DNA of 64,000 nt from contig WGMK01000016.1 of assembly GCA_016125095.1 (NCBI GenBank), positions 1-64,000 of the forward strand. Direction: 5' to 3'. Below, piece after piece: positions 8,764-17,263 of the stretch. Under the pieces are notes generated by a model. That model ran no database searches, was not told where the DNA came from, and saw nothing but the letters and a program-made list of their open reading frames with translations. Made by a program: the position numbers and the translations under genes. This DNA is from Candidatus Hydrogenedens sp. (lineage in GTDB: Bacteria; Hydrogenedentota; Hydrogenedentia; Hydrogenedentales; JAEUWI01). Positions within the stretch are counted from its first letter, which is position 1; every line of letters starts with the position of its first letter.

Positions 8764-11700
8764 TCAGCTGTTGGGGCAGAAATTGTCTTCGGTTTGTCCT
8801 TTGCAGTGGGTGTAGCCGCCGAGATTGTAGATTTGGATCTGGCGGAGCAGTTCGCTGAGCTCGATGGCGCCGCTGCCGCCGGCGAGATAGTCCGCAGAAT
8901 GCGCGAGGCAGCCGGGGTCGAGCGCCTTGAGATCTTTCTCGTTGGCGATGCGGTAGCCGTCCTCGCCCTGGGTGTCGCACTGGTAGGCGCCGGCGTTGTA
9001 CAGCTGGATAAGGCGCAACAGCTCGGCCAGGCTGAAGGCGCCGTCGGCGTTTTGGTCGGCGCGATGCACGGACGCGTCGGTACCGGCGGCCTCGATGAGC
9101 TCGTGCACCTCGAGCGCGCCGTTGCCGTTCGTGTCGAGCGCGGCGAACAGGGTGTCGTCGATGCCGCCCAGCGCGGCTTCTTCGGGCGAGAGGGCATGGT
9201 TGCCGCTGGTATCGAGCGTGCCGAATTGCAGCAGCGCGGCGGCGGGCGCCGAGCTCTGGCCTTCGCCCACGGTAACACTGCCGTTGGCGCGCGCGATGAC
9301 CTGGGTCCAGGCGAAGTTGTCGCCGAACTGGCCGTTGACGCGCGCGTCGTTCAGGGTGACCGGGAAGGCGGAGGCGTCGGGCGCGGCGGCGGCGATGCGG
9401 AAATTGAGGAGCGCGGCCACGCCGCCGTCCTGGGTGGCGGGCAAGGCGCTGCTGAATCCGAGTTTGACGAAGCCGGAGCCGATGTTCTGAATGCGGGAGA
9501 AGCCGCTGAGCAGCGGACCGTTCGACACGGATTCGAGCGTGAGCTGCGAAGGGTCGCCCGGGAAGGCGAGGGTGAGATCGAGCCCGGTGAGACCGGCGGC
9601 GTTGGCCACGCGCACGGGCACCTGCACCAGGCTGCCGGGCGCGCCGGACACGGCATCGACGCTCACCTGCAGGGTGCTGCCCTTGGGGGCGCGGCGCTCG
9701 GGCGCCTGCTTCGCGCCGGCTTGGGGCGGATTGAGCGGCAGCCCCACGGCGAGCCGCTGAATCATGATGCCGTCAGCGCTGTTGATGATTTGGTCGCCGT
9801 TCAGGTCGCCCGCCTGCAGCTGGCACGAGGTGAGCTCGAGGAGGCCGACGCTGACCTGCAGGGCCACGAGCACGTCGGCGCTGTTCACCTCGAAGTCGCC
9901 GTTCAGGTCGCCCTGCATGCAGGCCACGTCGCCGCAGAGATCGCCCGCAGTGGAGAAGTCGACCACGAGGGCCTGGGGCGGCACGCTGTCGTCGAAGAAC
10001 TTCACATTCGCGAGTTCCATGGGTTCGCAGAGGCCGGCGGTGTCTTCGCCCAGGGTGAGGTAGATGTTGAAGATGTGGCCTTCGCCCACGAGGGTCTGCG
10101 CTTCGCCGATGCTGGAAATGCGCACGCGGCCGGCTTCGCCCGGGTTGCTCAGCGGCACCACTTCGCGCGTGAGCGCGGTGCGCTCGAGCCGGACCCCATT
10201 TACGCCGTCACCTCCCAGCAGCGCGGCCGGATAGCGGAAGTCGATGTCCATGCCCTGGGGATTGATGCCCGCGGCGTTGTTCACGTTGATGGGAATGCGG
10301 ACCTCGGTGCCCGCCGCCGCCGACACGCGCGGCACGAAGATCTCGATCTTGCCGGCCTCCACGTCGATGGAAGCGGCGCGTGGGCTCTCGTTGTCGTCGG
10401 TGTCGATGGCGGTGATTTCATAAGTGTAGATGGTGCCCGGCGTGAGGCCGCCATGCACGAACTCGATCTCCTCGATGGGCGTATCGTTCACCTTGTCGAA
10501 GGCGCCGCCCGCCTCGGACACATAGAGGTTGTAGCCGGCCAGGTCGGTCTCGGTGTTGGGGTCCCACCGGAGCAGGTTGCCGCCCACGGCCGCGCGCCCC
10601 TCGAGCCCGGAGGGCGTGGCGGGAATGGTCGAGGTGAGGTTCACATCGAGCCGCCGCGGCGCGAGCACGCCCGATACCGTGCGGGTCTGGTAGGTCGCGA
10701 GCGTAAAGGTCACGTCGCTCGCGCCGCCGCCCGCCGGCCCCTCGAGCAGATAATTGCCATTGGCATCGGTCTGCGTGGCTGCGGTGTAGGGGCCGGCCTG
10801 CTCGTCGAGCGATACCTGTACGCCTGGCAGCGGGTTGCCGCTACCGCTCTCGCGCACGGTGCCGAATACGGCGTTGGTGCTGTCGGGCTCCACGGTGATG
10901 GTAATGGTCTCGCTGTCCTGCGCCCCCGCAGCGTCGGTCGTAGTGAAGGTCACTTCGTAGCCGCCCACATCCGGCAGGCCGGGTGTCCAGGAGAACTCGC
11001 CGCTGCCCGCGCCGCCGTCGTCGAACGTCGCCGTGCCGGGCAGGGCCGATGTGCTGATGACCAGCGTATCGCCGTCGTTCGGGTCGGACGCCGACACCGT
11101 GAAGCCGAGCGCATTGCCGGTGGTGATGGTCTTGTCGCCGATCTCGGCCAAGACGGGCGGGCTGTTGACGACGGCTACCGTGCGGGTGGCCTGGCCCGTG
11201 TTGTTGCCGCTGTCGGTGGCGCGGTACGTAAGCGTGTACAGCCCGGGCACGGCCGTGTCCAGATCGTCCAGGCCGTCCACCACCACGCTGCCGGTCAGGT
11301 CGCCTTCGCAGGCGTCGGACGCGCTGAATCCGGGTTCGCTGAATGTGCCGAACACCGGAATCGTCAGCGGGTTTGCCCCGAGCACGGTCACCACCGGCGG
11401 CGTGGAATCGACCACGTTCACGATGCGGCTCACGGTCACCGCTACGTTGCCCAGCGAGTCCTCGGCGTCGTAGTCGAGCACATAGACATTCGGCGCGCTG
11501 GTGTCGACCGTATCGCCGCTGACCACGATAGAGCCGGACACGTCGCCCTCGCGGTCGTCTTCCGCAGTCGCGCCGGGGTCCACAAAGGGCTCGCCGCAGG
11601 GCACGTTGATGTTGTTGCCGCCCGTCAGCGTGATGACCGGGCCGGTGACATCCGGACCCAGCACCGTGATGGTGATCGTCTCGGCGTCCGTCTCGCCGCC

Positions 11701-14004
11701 GAAGAGATCGGTCACGGTGAAAGTCACGTCATACGCACCTTCCTCCTCGAGCGACGGGGTCCAGGAAAAGACGCCCGTGTCCGGATCGAACGATGCCGTG
11801 CCCGGCACGCCCTCGGCGCTCAGCGTCAGCACATCGCCGACATTCGGATCGCTCGCCGTCACCGTGAATTCCAGCAGCGTCTCGTAGGACACCGTCTGGT
11901 TGCCGATAGCGTCCAGCAGGGGCGGCTGGTTCACTTCCCCCGAGGCCGGCACCGGATCGGAAAAGAAGCTCTCATTGCCCGCTGTCATGTTTTCGATCAC
12001 CGGCGTATCGGGGTCCTCGGCGTTGCCGTCGTAGTCGCCGTCGTAGGCCGTCACCGAGAAATAATGCAGCCCGCCGCCGAGGCCCGACACCTGCTTACCG
12101 GTGGTGTTCCCCGCATCCGCAATCACCGACGCCTCGTCGAGCACGTAGAAATACGGCTCCGTCTGCGCGCCGTCCCACACATACACGAAATACCCCGCCG
12201 TGTCCGGCTCCGGGTTCGCGTCCCACGACACCGTATACGACCCCGGCGCCCCCTGCACCACCGCTACGTTCTGCACCGGCGAGAGGGGCGCATCCGGGCT
12301 GGGCGCGCTGAGGATGGGGAAGAAACTGACCTCCGAGCGTGTAGCGTCATCGAATACGTCGTAGATCGACTGACTGATTTGCGAAGTATTGGTCGTCTCC
12401 CAATAATTATTTATCGCAGACAGTGGCTGATACGTACTCGACACGCGATACGCGAGGTTAAACGTCGCGCTGTTACCAATAAAGTTATTGCGTAGAATCT
12501 CATCATAGGTACTTCCAGTCGAGGAGCTGCTTCCGACTACTTGAATGAGATCCCCAGAAATAAGGGCTGTCGATTGGTTCTCGAAAAAGAGATTCTCCAG
12601 AATCTGGTGACGATCCGCGAACGAGCGATTGGGTTCCACCGCCTTGATCCGAATAGCCGCCACGTTTCCTTGATTCTGTATCGCGGAGTTTCCACGGACA
12701 ATAAATCCGGTATAATCCGCATTCAACATGCCAGCTTCCGCAAAGGAGTTCCTGAAAAACACATTGTTCAGCCACGCCTGTTCGATAGATGGCTGGATGT
12801 CGAGCATGCGGACAGCCTGATTATCTACAAAAATGTTTCCACTAAATGTTTTCAGCTCGCCGTTATATACGTTGGTTTGGAAAAATGACAATCCCGCCTC
12901 GTTGCCTAGAAATATATTCTCTCTCATCGTTAGAGTACGGGAATTGCCGAAGCTGGTCTGCACATCTTCATCCATAAGGTGGGTTGATGAGGAATTATAC
13001 GAGAACTCGGAATTGATGATTTGCGTTGTGTCGTTGTTTATAGCATACAAATAAAAGAGCACACGTTCATTATCGCTGAATCTGCATGTTTCGATAATGA
13101 TATCTTGTGACGCGCTGCTACTGTTTTCCGAGGCAACTAAGCCCAAGTTATTGATGTTCGACTGGAAGCTGCTATCAAAGACGCTTACATCGAGTCCACT
13201 GATACCATATTTATTTGTTGCATCGTTTCCAGCAAGCTCGAAATCCCGTATGAAGAAATTCGCTTCTCCGCGGATGTATCCAGCGCCACTCGAATTGGAG
13301 ACTTTTCCCTGATAAAAAGCAACCAAGCCCTGGGCTTGATTTATCCCGCCGGTGTCGTCGACGAAGAAGACAACCGGCTGGCTTGTGGATGCGTTAGTAT
13401 TAATATCTAGAAACTCGCAATTGTCCAGTCTGATCTGGGGGTTTGCGCCATCGAAGAACTGAAGCGCGGTCGCTGTCCCCTCGATGAATTTTACGTTGGC
13501 GAAATAAGGTTGCGCATCGCGCAGCCTGACCATCGCGTTCGGAGTAACGGCGAGCCCGCCCGATCTCCGGATTTCGCACCATTCCATGATGCAACCGCTG
13601 ACATACGCTTGGTTGACGTCGAACGTGGCATCGACGCTCGTGGGGCCGAACTGTAGGTATCCCCAGGACGTGCCAGTGGGTCCTAGAATGATCGGCAATT
13701 CTTCAGTTCCACGCGCAACCAAAGTGCCGTTAATCAGAAGCGCCGCACTCGCCGCCGCTAGCACCGAGACCCCGGGCGCTATAGTCAGCGTGACGCCGTC
13801 CAATACCGATGTCGTTCCGGTGAGCACCACCGGGCTGTCTGCCAAGGTCCACTCGCTGTCCGTACCTATAGGTCCTGCCACTTCCAATGCGGTTGCGTCG
13901 TATCCACCCAATAGCGTGACGGCGATGGCTAGCTTCAAGAGCCAGGCGCAGGCGCGTCGCGGGCTGCAGAGGGTGCGGGGGCTGAAGGGGGCGTATGCGG
14001 GCAT
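8764..14004 (-). CDS. Protein C: giant secreted protein with beta-helix, Ig-like, two cohesin and one dockerin domains and the shared tail
   Basis: The ATG at 14004 follows AGGAG by seven bases, giving 1,746 residues. In order: a signal peptide (core LLKLAIAVTLLGG); a parallel beta-helix (about 50-560); a fibronectin III-like domain (575-690); a cadherin-like Ig domain (690-790); two DUF5011-type Ig domains (788-945); a second cadherin-like domain (948-1045); a carboxypeptidase-regulatory-like domain (1042-1115); a fibronectin III-like domain (1125-1205); a first cohesin (1218-1345); a classical dockerin with calcium loops GDLNGDFEVNSADV and GDLNGDQIINSADG (1363-1425); a second cohesin (1442-1585); EF-hands; and the tail shared with A, B and D. 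The make-up suggests an extracellular scaffold or surface protein that can pair with dockerin partners. No catalytic domain is visible. A sigma-54-like promoter lies upstream. Confidence 0.88.
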   Translation of the reverse strand: MPAYAPFSPRTLCSPRRACAWLLKLAIAVTLLGGYDATALEVAGPIGTDSEWTLADSPVVLTGTTSVLDGVTLTIAPGVSVLAAASAALLINGTLVARGTEELPIILGPTGTSWGYLQFGPTSVDATFDVNQAYVSGCIMEWCEIRRSGGLAVTPNAMVRLRDAQPYFANVKFIEGTATALQFFDGANPQIRLDNCEFLDINTNASTSQPVVFFVDDTGGINQAQGLVAFYQGKVSNSSGAGYIRGEANFFIRDFELAGNDATNKYGISGLDVSVFDSSFQSNINNLGLVASENSSSASQDIIIETCRFSDNERVLFYLYAINNDTTQIINSEFSYNSSSTHLMDEDVQTSFGNSRTLTMRENIFLGNEAGLSFFQTNVYNGELKTFSGNIFVDNQAVRMLDIQPSIEQAWLNNVFFRNSFAEAGMLNADYTGFIVRGNSAIQNQGNVAAIRIKAVEPNRSFADRHQILENLFFENQSTALISGDLIQVVGSSSSTGSTYDEILRNNFIGNSATFNLAYRVSSTYQPLSAINNYWETTNTSQISQSIYDVFDDATRSEVSFFPILSAPSPDAPLSPVQNVAVVQGAPGSYTVSWDANPEPDTAGYFVYVWDGAQTEPYFYVLDEASVIADAGNTTGKQVSGLGGGLHYFSVTAYDGDYDGNAEDPDTPVIENMTAGNESFFSDPVPASGEVNQPPLLDAIGNQTVSYETLLEFTVTASDPNVGDVLTLSAEGVPGTASFDPDTGVFSWTPSLEEEGAYDVTFTVTDLFGGETDAETITITVLGPDVTGPVITLTGGNNINVPCGEPFVDPGATAEDDREGDVSGSIVVSGDTVDTSAPNVYVLDYDAEDSLGNVAVTVSRIVNVVDSTPPVVTVLGANPLTIPVFGTFSEPGFSASDACEGDLTGSVVVDGLDDLDTAVPGLYTLTYRATDSGNNTGQATRTVAVVNSPPVLAEIGDKTITTGNALGFTVSASDPNDGDTLVISTSALPGTATFDDGGAGSGEFSWTPGLPDVGGYEVTFTTTDAAGAQDSETITITVEPDSTNAVFGTVRESGSGNPLPGVQVSLDEQAGPYTAATQTDANGNYLLEGPAGGGASDVTFTLATYQTRTVSGVLAPRRLDVNLTSTIPATPSGLEGRAAVGGNLLRWDPNTETDLAGYNLYVSEAGGAFDKVNDTPIEEIEFVHGGLTPGTIYTYEITAIDTDDNESPRAASIDVEAGKIEIFVPRVSAAAGTEVRIPINVNNAAGINPQGMDIDFRYPAALLGGDGVNGVRLERTALTREVVPLSNPGEAGRVRISSIGEAQTLVGEGHIFNIYLTLGEDTAGLCEPMELANVKFFDDSVPPQALVVDFSTAGDLCGDVACMQGDLNGDFEVNSADVLVALQVSVGLLELTSCQLQAGDLNGDQIINSADGIMIQRLAVGLPLNPPQAGAKQAPERRAPKGSTLQVSVDAVSGAPGSLVQVPVRVANAAGLTGLDLTLAFPGDPSQLTLESVSNGPLLSGFSRIQNIGSGFVKLGFSSALPATQDGGVAALLNFRIAAAAPDASAFPVTLNDARVNGQFGDNFAWTQVIARANGSVTVGEGQSSAPAAALLQFGTLDTSGNHALSPEEAALGGIDDTLFAALDTNGNGALEVHELIEAAGTDASVHRADQNADGAFSLAELLRLIQLYNAGAYQCDTQGEDGYRIANEKDLKALDPGCLAHSADYLAGGSGAIELSELLRQIQIYNLGGYTHCKGQTEDNFCPNS

Positions 14005-14076
14005 GAATCGTCTCCTGAAATCGGCCACGGGTCGCGGTGCTCCCGGCCAGTAGCCGGAGGCATTGGCCCCGTGTAA

Positions 14077-14092
14077 TGCCAGAGACGTGCCA
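14077..14092 (-). promoter_or_regulatory. Candidate sigma-54 promoter of protein C
   Basis: On the minus strand, TGGCACG and TGGCA fit the -24/-12 consensus (TGGCACG-N4-TTGC) with correct spacing; GG sits at 14090-14091 and GC at 14078-14079, with one mismatch (G for T) in the -12 box. Transcription would start near 14066, about 62 bases before the protein C start codon. Confidence 0.5.
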
Positions 14093-14169
14093 AGAAAGGA
14101 GCTGTTCGGCTAAGCGATTGATAGGTGGGGAGTTACTGCTTTGTCGCGACGATCATTCCGCAGCCGATT

Positions 14170-14195
14170 CGTTCTATATTTTGGAATATAGAACG
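14170..14195. promoter_or_regulatory. AT-rich perfect palindrome, candidate activator site
   Basis: GTTCTATATT and AATATAGAAC are perfect inverted arms around TTGG, extended one more pair to 11-bp arms. The centre is about 115 bases upstream of the predicted sigma-54 start of protein C, a usual position for an enhancer-binding protein. It could instead be a terminator-like hairpin after the sulfatase gene, but it has no T-tract of the usual kind. Confidence 0.45.
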
Positions 14196-14199
14196 CGAT

Positions 14200-14216
14200 A
14201 TTCCAGATTATGGAAT
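14200..14216. promoter_or_regulatory. Second palindrome in the same intergenic region
   Basis: ATTCCA and TGGAAT flank five bases. It lies just beyond the first palindrome and shares the AT-rich GGAAT / ATTCC theme with it (TTGGAATATAG), as if both bind related proteins. Confidence 0.4.
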
Positions 14217-14265
14217 CCAGCGAGGCAGAGGGAGTGGAACCCTGTGGAGGGCGGAGCGCCCCTTG

Positions 14266-15684
14266 CTACTCTTCTTTTTTGTAGCCGAGCTTACGCATCT
14301 GCTCGACAAACTTCGCGTCGACGGCCTTTTGTATGGGTTGGATTCGGGGCGGGCGGATGCGTTCGGATTCGGCGGCGTGGGCATCGAGAACCTGGTTCCA
14401 GCGTGCGGGGTCTTCCGCGAGGGGGTGCTGTTCGGCGGGGTCGGTTTCGAGGTTGTAGATTTCGGTGATGCCGCGGCCGTTGTCGCGGATGGCCTTGCCG
14501 CTGGCCTCGAGCGCGGCGTCGAGATCGACTGGATAATCGAGGCTCGGGCCGCGGGTCATGCTGTAGGCGGCGCCGTTGCCGGGAGCCTCTGCCAGCAGGT
14601 CGCTCCCCTGCAGGGGCAGGGGTTCGTTCAGGCCGAGATAGGCAAGGAGGGTCTTGTAGATGCCGACGGATTCGACCACGGTGGTGACCATGCGGGGCAA
14701 TACGCGCGGACCGACGATGATGAGCGGCACGTGGATTTGTTCCTGAAACAGCGTGAGGCCGTGGCCGGTGCCGCCGTGTTCCCAGAATTCCTCGCCGTGG
14801 TCCGCCGTGATGATAAACAGGGTCTTGGGGTAGAACTTGCGGATGTTCGCGATGGTCGCGGCGATGTGCTCGTCGGCGAAGCGGCATTCGGCGTCGTAGC
14901 GCTGGCGCAACACCTCCCGGCCGGCCTCCGACAGCGGCTGGAAGATGGATTCCCTGCGCCGGCCCAGCCGGATAAGCGACTGATCGCTGATGTAGCGGAT
15001 ATGGTTTTCGGGATCGAGCACCTCGCGGTCGGAATCGGAGATGGTCGGTTCCGGCCCGAACAGCTCGGAGTATTCCTTGGGCGCCCGGTAGGGGGCATGC
15101 GGGTCCATGTAGTGCAGGTAATGAAAGAAGGGCGCCCGGGCGGAGCGGAGCAACTGCTGCGCATGCACGCCGACACGGTCGGCGGGGGCATCTTCCTCGT
15201 ACAGGTAGCGCGCGGGCTCGTAGCCCTGGTCGAAACTCGTGTTGGGCTGGAGGTGCCCGTTGGTCGTCACGGCGCCGGTCTGGTATCCGGCGGCGGCCAG
15301 GGTCTCGGCCAGCACGGGCCAGCGCGGATTGATATTGTCCGCGAAGACCTTGCCATCGGCGTCTTCGGAAACGCCGTAAACGACGCCGTGTGTGCCCATG
15401 TATTGCCCGGTGATTAGCGAAGTCACGGCGGGGCGGGTCCAGCTGGCGGCGCTGACGGCATTGATGTACAGCCGCCCCTTCTTGGCGAATTCGGCCAGGT
15501 TGGGCATGACCGGCACGCCATTGCGCTCGGCGAGGATGCGGTCGGCGCGAAGGGTATCGACGACAATCAGGACCACGTTCGGCCCTGCGGGCGGCGGGTC
15601 GGTCGGGGCGCCCAGCATGAAGCTGCTGGCCAGCATCGCCAATCCCAGCGCCAGCAGCAATATGAGCAAGATTGCCGATCGCAT
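14266..15684 (-). CDS. Sulfatase-like alkaline phosphatase superfamily enzyme, copy 1 (Thr nucleophile type)
   Basis: The 472-residue product starts at the ATG at 15684 behind AAGGGAG and has an N-terminal signal anchor (AILLILLLALGLAMLASSFML), then the sulfatase core: NVVLIVVDTLRAD with the metal aspartates, LFIITADHGEEFWEHGG, and HVPLIIVGP. The nucleophile region reads ASWTRPAVTSLITG. Aligned on LxTG, the usual formylglycine Cys/Ser position holds Thr, as in LtaS/EptA-like transferases and TLPSH-type family members, so formylglycine activation is not expected. The enzyme probably acts outside the membrane on a sulfate or phosphate ester of envelope glycans. It looks like a tandem duplicate of 15835-17259 and is last in a cluster with two glycosyltransferases. 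Confidence 0.88.
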   Translation of the reverse strand: MRSAILLILLLALGLAMLASSFMLGAPTDPPPAGPNVVLIVVDTLRADRILAERNGVPVMPNLAEFAKKGRLYINAVSAASWTRPAVTSLITGQYMGTHGVVYGVSEDADGKVFADNINPRWPVLAETLAAAGYQTGAVTTNGHLQPNTSFDQGYEPARYLYEEDAPADRVGVHAQQLLRSARAPFFHYLHYMDPHAPYRAPKEYSELFGPEPTISDSDREVLDPENHIRYISDQSLIRLGRRRESIFQPLSEAGREVLRQRYDAECRFADEHIAATIANIRKFYPKTLFIITADHGEEFWEHGGTGHGLTLFQEQIHVPLIIVGPRVLPRMVTTVVESVGIYKTLLAYLGLNEPLPLQGSDLLAEAPGNGAAYSMTRGPSLDYPVDLDAALEASGKAIRDNGRGITEIYNLETDPAEQHPLAEDPARWNQVLDAHAAESERIRPPRIQPIQKAVDAKFVEQMRKLGYKKEE

Positions 15685-15834
15685 ATGCGCGCTCCCTTCG
15701 CGGCCACACGAACAGGAGCGGCCGCCCGGTCTCGAACCCGATGAACCCAACCGGCATACTATGCCGAGCAGGGCGAGCATACACCAAACCTATTGCAGTT
15801 GCTTCTCGGGCGGACGCGGGGGCCTGGGTGTGGG

Positions 15835-17259
15835 CTACTCTTCTTTTTTGTAGCCGAGCTTGCGCATCTCGTCCAGGAATTCCTCGTCGATGGGCATCTG
15901 GACGGGCTGGATCTGCGGGGGGCGGATGCGTTCGGCTTCGGCGTGGTGGGCATCGAGGGCCTGGTTCCAGCGTGCGGCGTCTGACGTCTGCGGTTGCTGC
16001 TCGGCGGGATCGGCGGCGAGGTCGTAGATTTCGGTCATCCCGCGGCCGTTGTCGCGGATGGCCTTGCCGCTGACTTCGAGCGCCGCATCGAGATCGACGG
16101 GATAGTCGAGGCTCGGGCCGCGGGTCATGCTGTAGGCGGCGCCGTTGCCGGGCGATTCGGCCAGCAGGTCGCTACCCTGCAGGGGCACGGGCTCGCTCAG
16201 GCCGAGGTAAGCGAGGATGGTCTTGTAGATGCCGACGGACTCCACCAGGTTGTCGACCACGGCGGGCGTTACCCCGGGGCCCACGATAATCAGCGGCACG
16301 TGGATTTGCTCCTGGAAAAGCGTGAGCCCGTGGCCGGTGCCGCCGTGTTCCCAGAATTCCTCGCCGTGGTCGGCCGTGATGATGAACAGGGTATCGGGAA
16401 AGCGCTTGCGGATGCGCTCGATGGTCTCGGAAATCTGCGTATCGGCGAAGCGGCACTCGGCGTCGTAGCGCTGGCGCAACACGGCCTGCCCGGCTTCGGA
16501 TAACGGGGCGAATTCCGCATCGGCGGGTTTCCTCTGGCCCAGCCGCAGCAGCGACTGATCGCTGATGTAGCGGATGTGGTTGTCGGGATCCAGCGCCTCG
16601 CGGTCGGAATCGGTGATGGGCGGCTCCGGGCCGAACACGTCTTCGTATTCCTGGGGCGCCTTGTAGGGGGCGTGCGGGTCCATGTAGTGCAGGTAGTGAA
16701 AAAACGGCGCGCTGGACGAGCGGAGCAATTGCTGCGCGAGCACGCCCACGCGGTCGGCGGGCACGTCGTCCTCGAAGATATAGCGCTTGCTGTCGTAGCC
16801 CTGCTCGAAGTTCGCGCCGGGCTGCAGGTGGCCATTGGTCACCACCGCGCCGGTCTGGTATCCGGCCCCCGCCAGGGTTTCCGCCAGCACGGGCCAGCGC
16901 GGGTTGATGGTGTGCGCGAAGATAAAGCCGGTGTCGTCTTCGGATACGCCGTAGACCACGCCGTGCGTGCCGACGTATTGCCCGGTGATCAGCGAGGATA
17001 CCGCAGGACGCGTCCAGCTGGCGGCACTGATGGCGTTGGTGAACAGCCGGCCTTCCTGGGCGAAGGCAGCCAGCTTCGGCATCACGGGCACGCCGTTGCG
17101 TTCCGCCAGGATGCGGTCGGCGCGGAGCGTATCGACGACGATCATTACCACGTTGGGTCCGGCGGGAGCGGGCGGCTTGGGGCTGCCCAGCAGCAGCGCC
17201 CCCGCCAGCAGCCCCAGCCCGAGGGCCAGCAGCACGAGCAGGATCAACGCATTGCGCAC
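15835..17259 (-). CDS. Sulfatase-like alkaline phosphatase superfamily enzyme, copy 2 (Thr nucleophile type)
   Basis: This 474-residue protein matches its downstream neighbour almost throughout, including NVVMIVVDTLRADRILAERN, SAASWTRPAVSSLITGQY and FIITADHGEEFWEHGGTGHG. It has the same N-terminal membrane anchor and the same C-terminal KLGYKKEE ending. Differences cluster in the anchor, surface loops and the C-terminal third, so the pair is an older duplication rather than an assembly repeat. It begins five bases after the GT39 gene stops. Export and envelope ester chemistry are inferred from fold and neighbours; the substrate is unknown. Confidence 0.88.
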   Translation of the reverse strand: MRNALILLVLLALGLGLLAGALLLGSPKPPAPAGPNVVMIVVDTLRADRILAERNGVPVMPKLAAFAQEGRLFTNAISAASWTRPAVSSLITGQYVGTHGVVYGVSEDDTGFIFAHTINPRWPVLAETLAGAGYQTGAVVTNGHLQPGANFEQGYDSKRYIFEDDVPADRVGVLAQQLLRSSSAPFFHYLHYMDPHAPYKAPQEYEDVFGPEPPITDSDREALDPDNHIRYISDQSLLRLGQRKPADAEFAPLSEAGQAVLRQRYDAECRFADTQISETIERIRKRFPDTLFIITADHGEEFWEHGGTGHGLTLFQEQIHVPLIIVGPGVTPAVVDNLVESVGIYKTILAYLGLSEPVPLQGSDLLAESPGNGAAYSMTRGPSLDYPVDLDAALEVSGKAIRDNGRGMTEIYDLAADPAEQQPQTSDAARWNQALDAHHAEAERIRPPQIQPVQMPIDEEFLDEMRKLGYKKEE

Positions 17260-17263
17260 GGCG

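Noticed and set aside
8683..12495. A 1,270-codon plus-strand open frame
   Set aside because: It lies opposite protein C, its residues are of the H/R/A/G-rich kind produced by reading GC-rich genes backwards, and no domain is recognisable. Protein C has a signal peptide, domains and a ribosome site.
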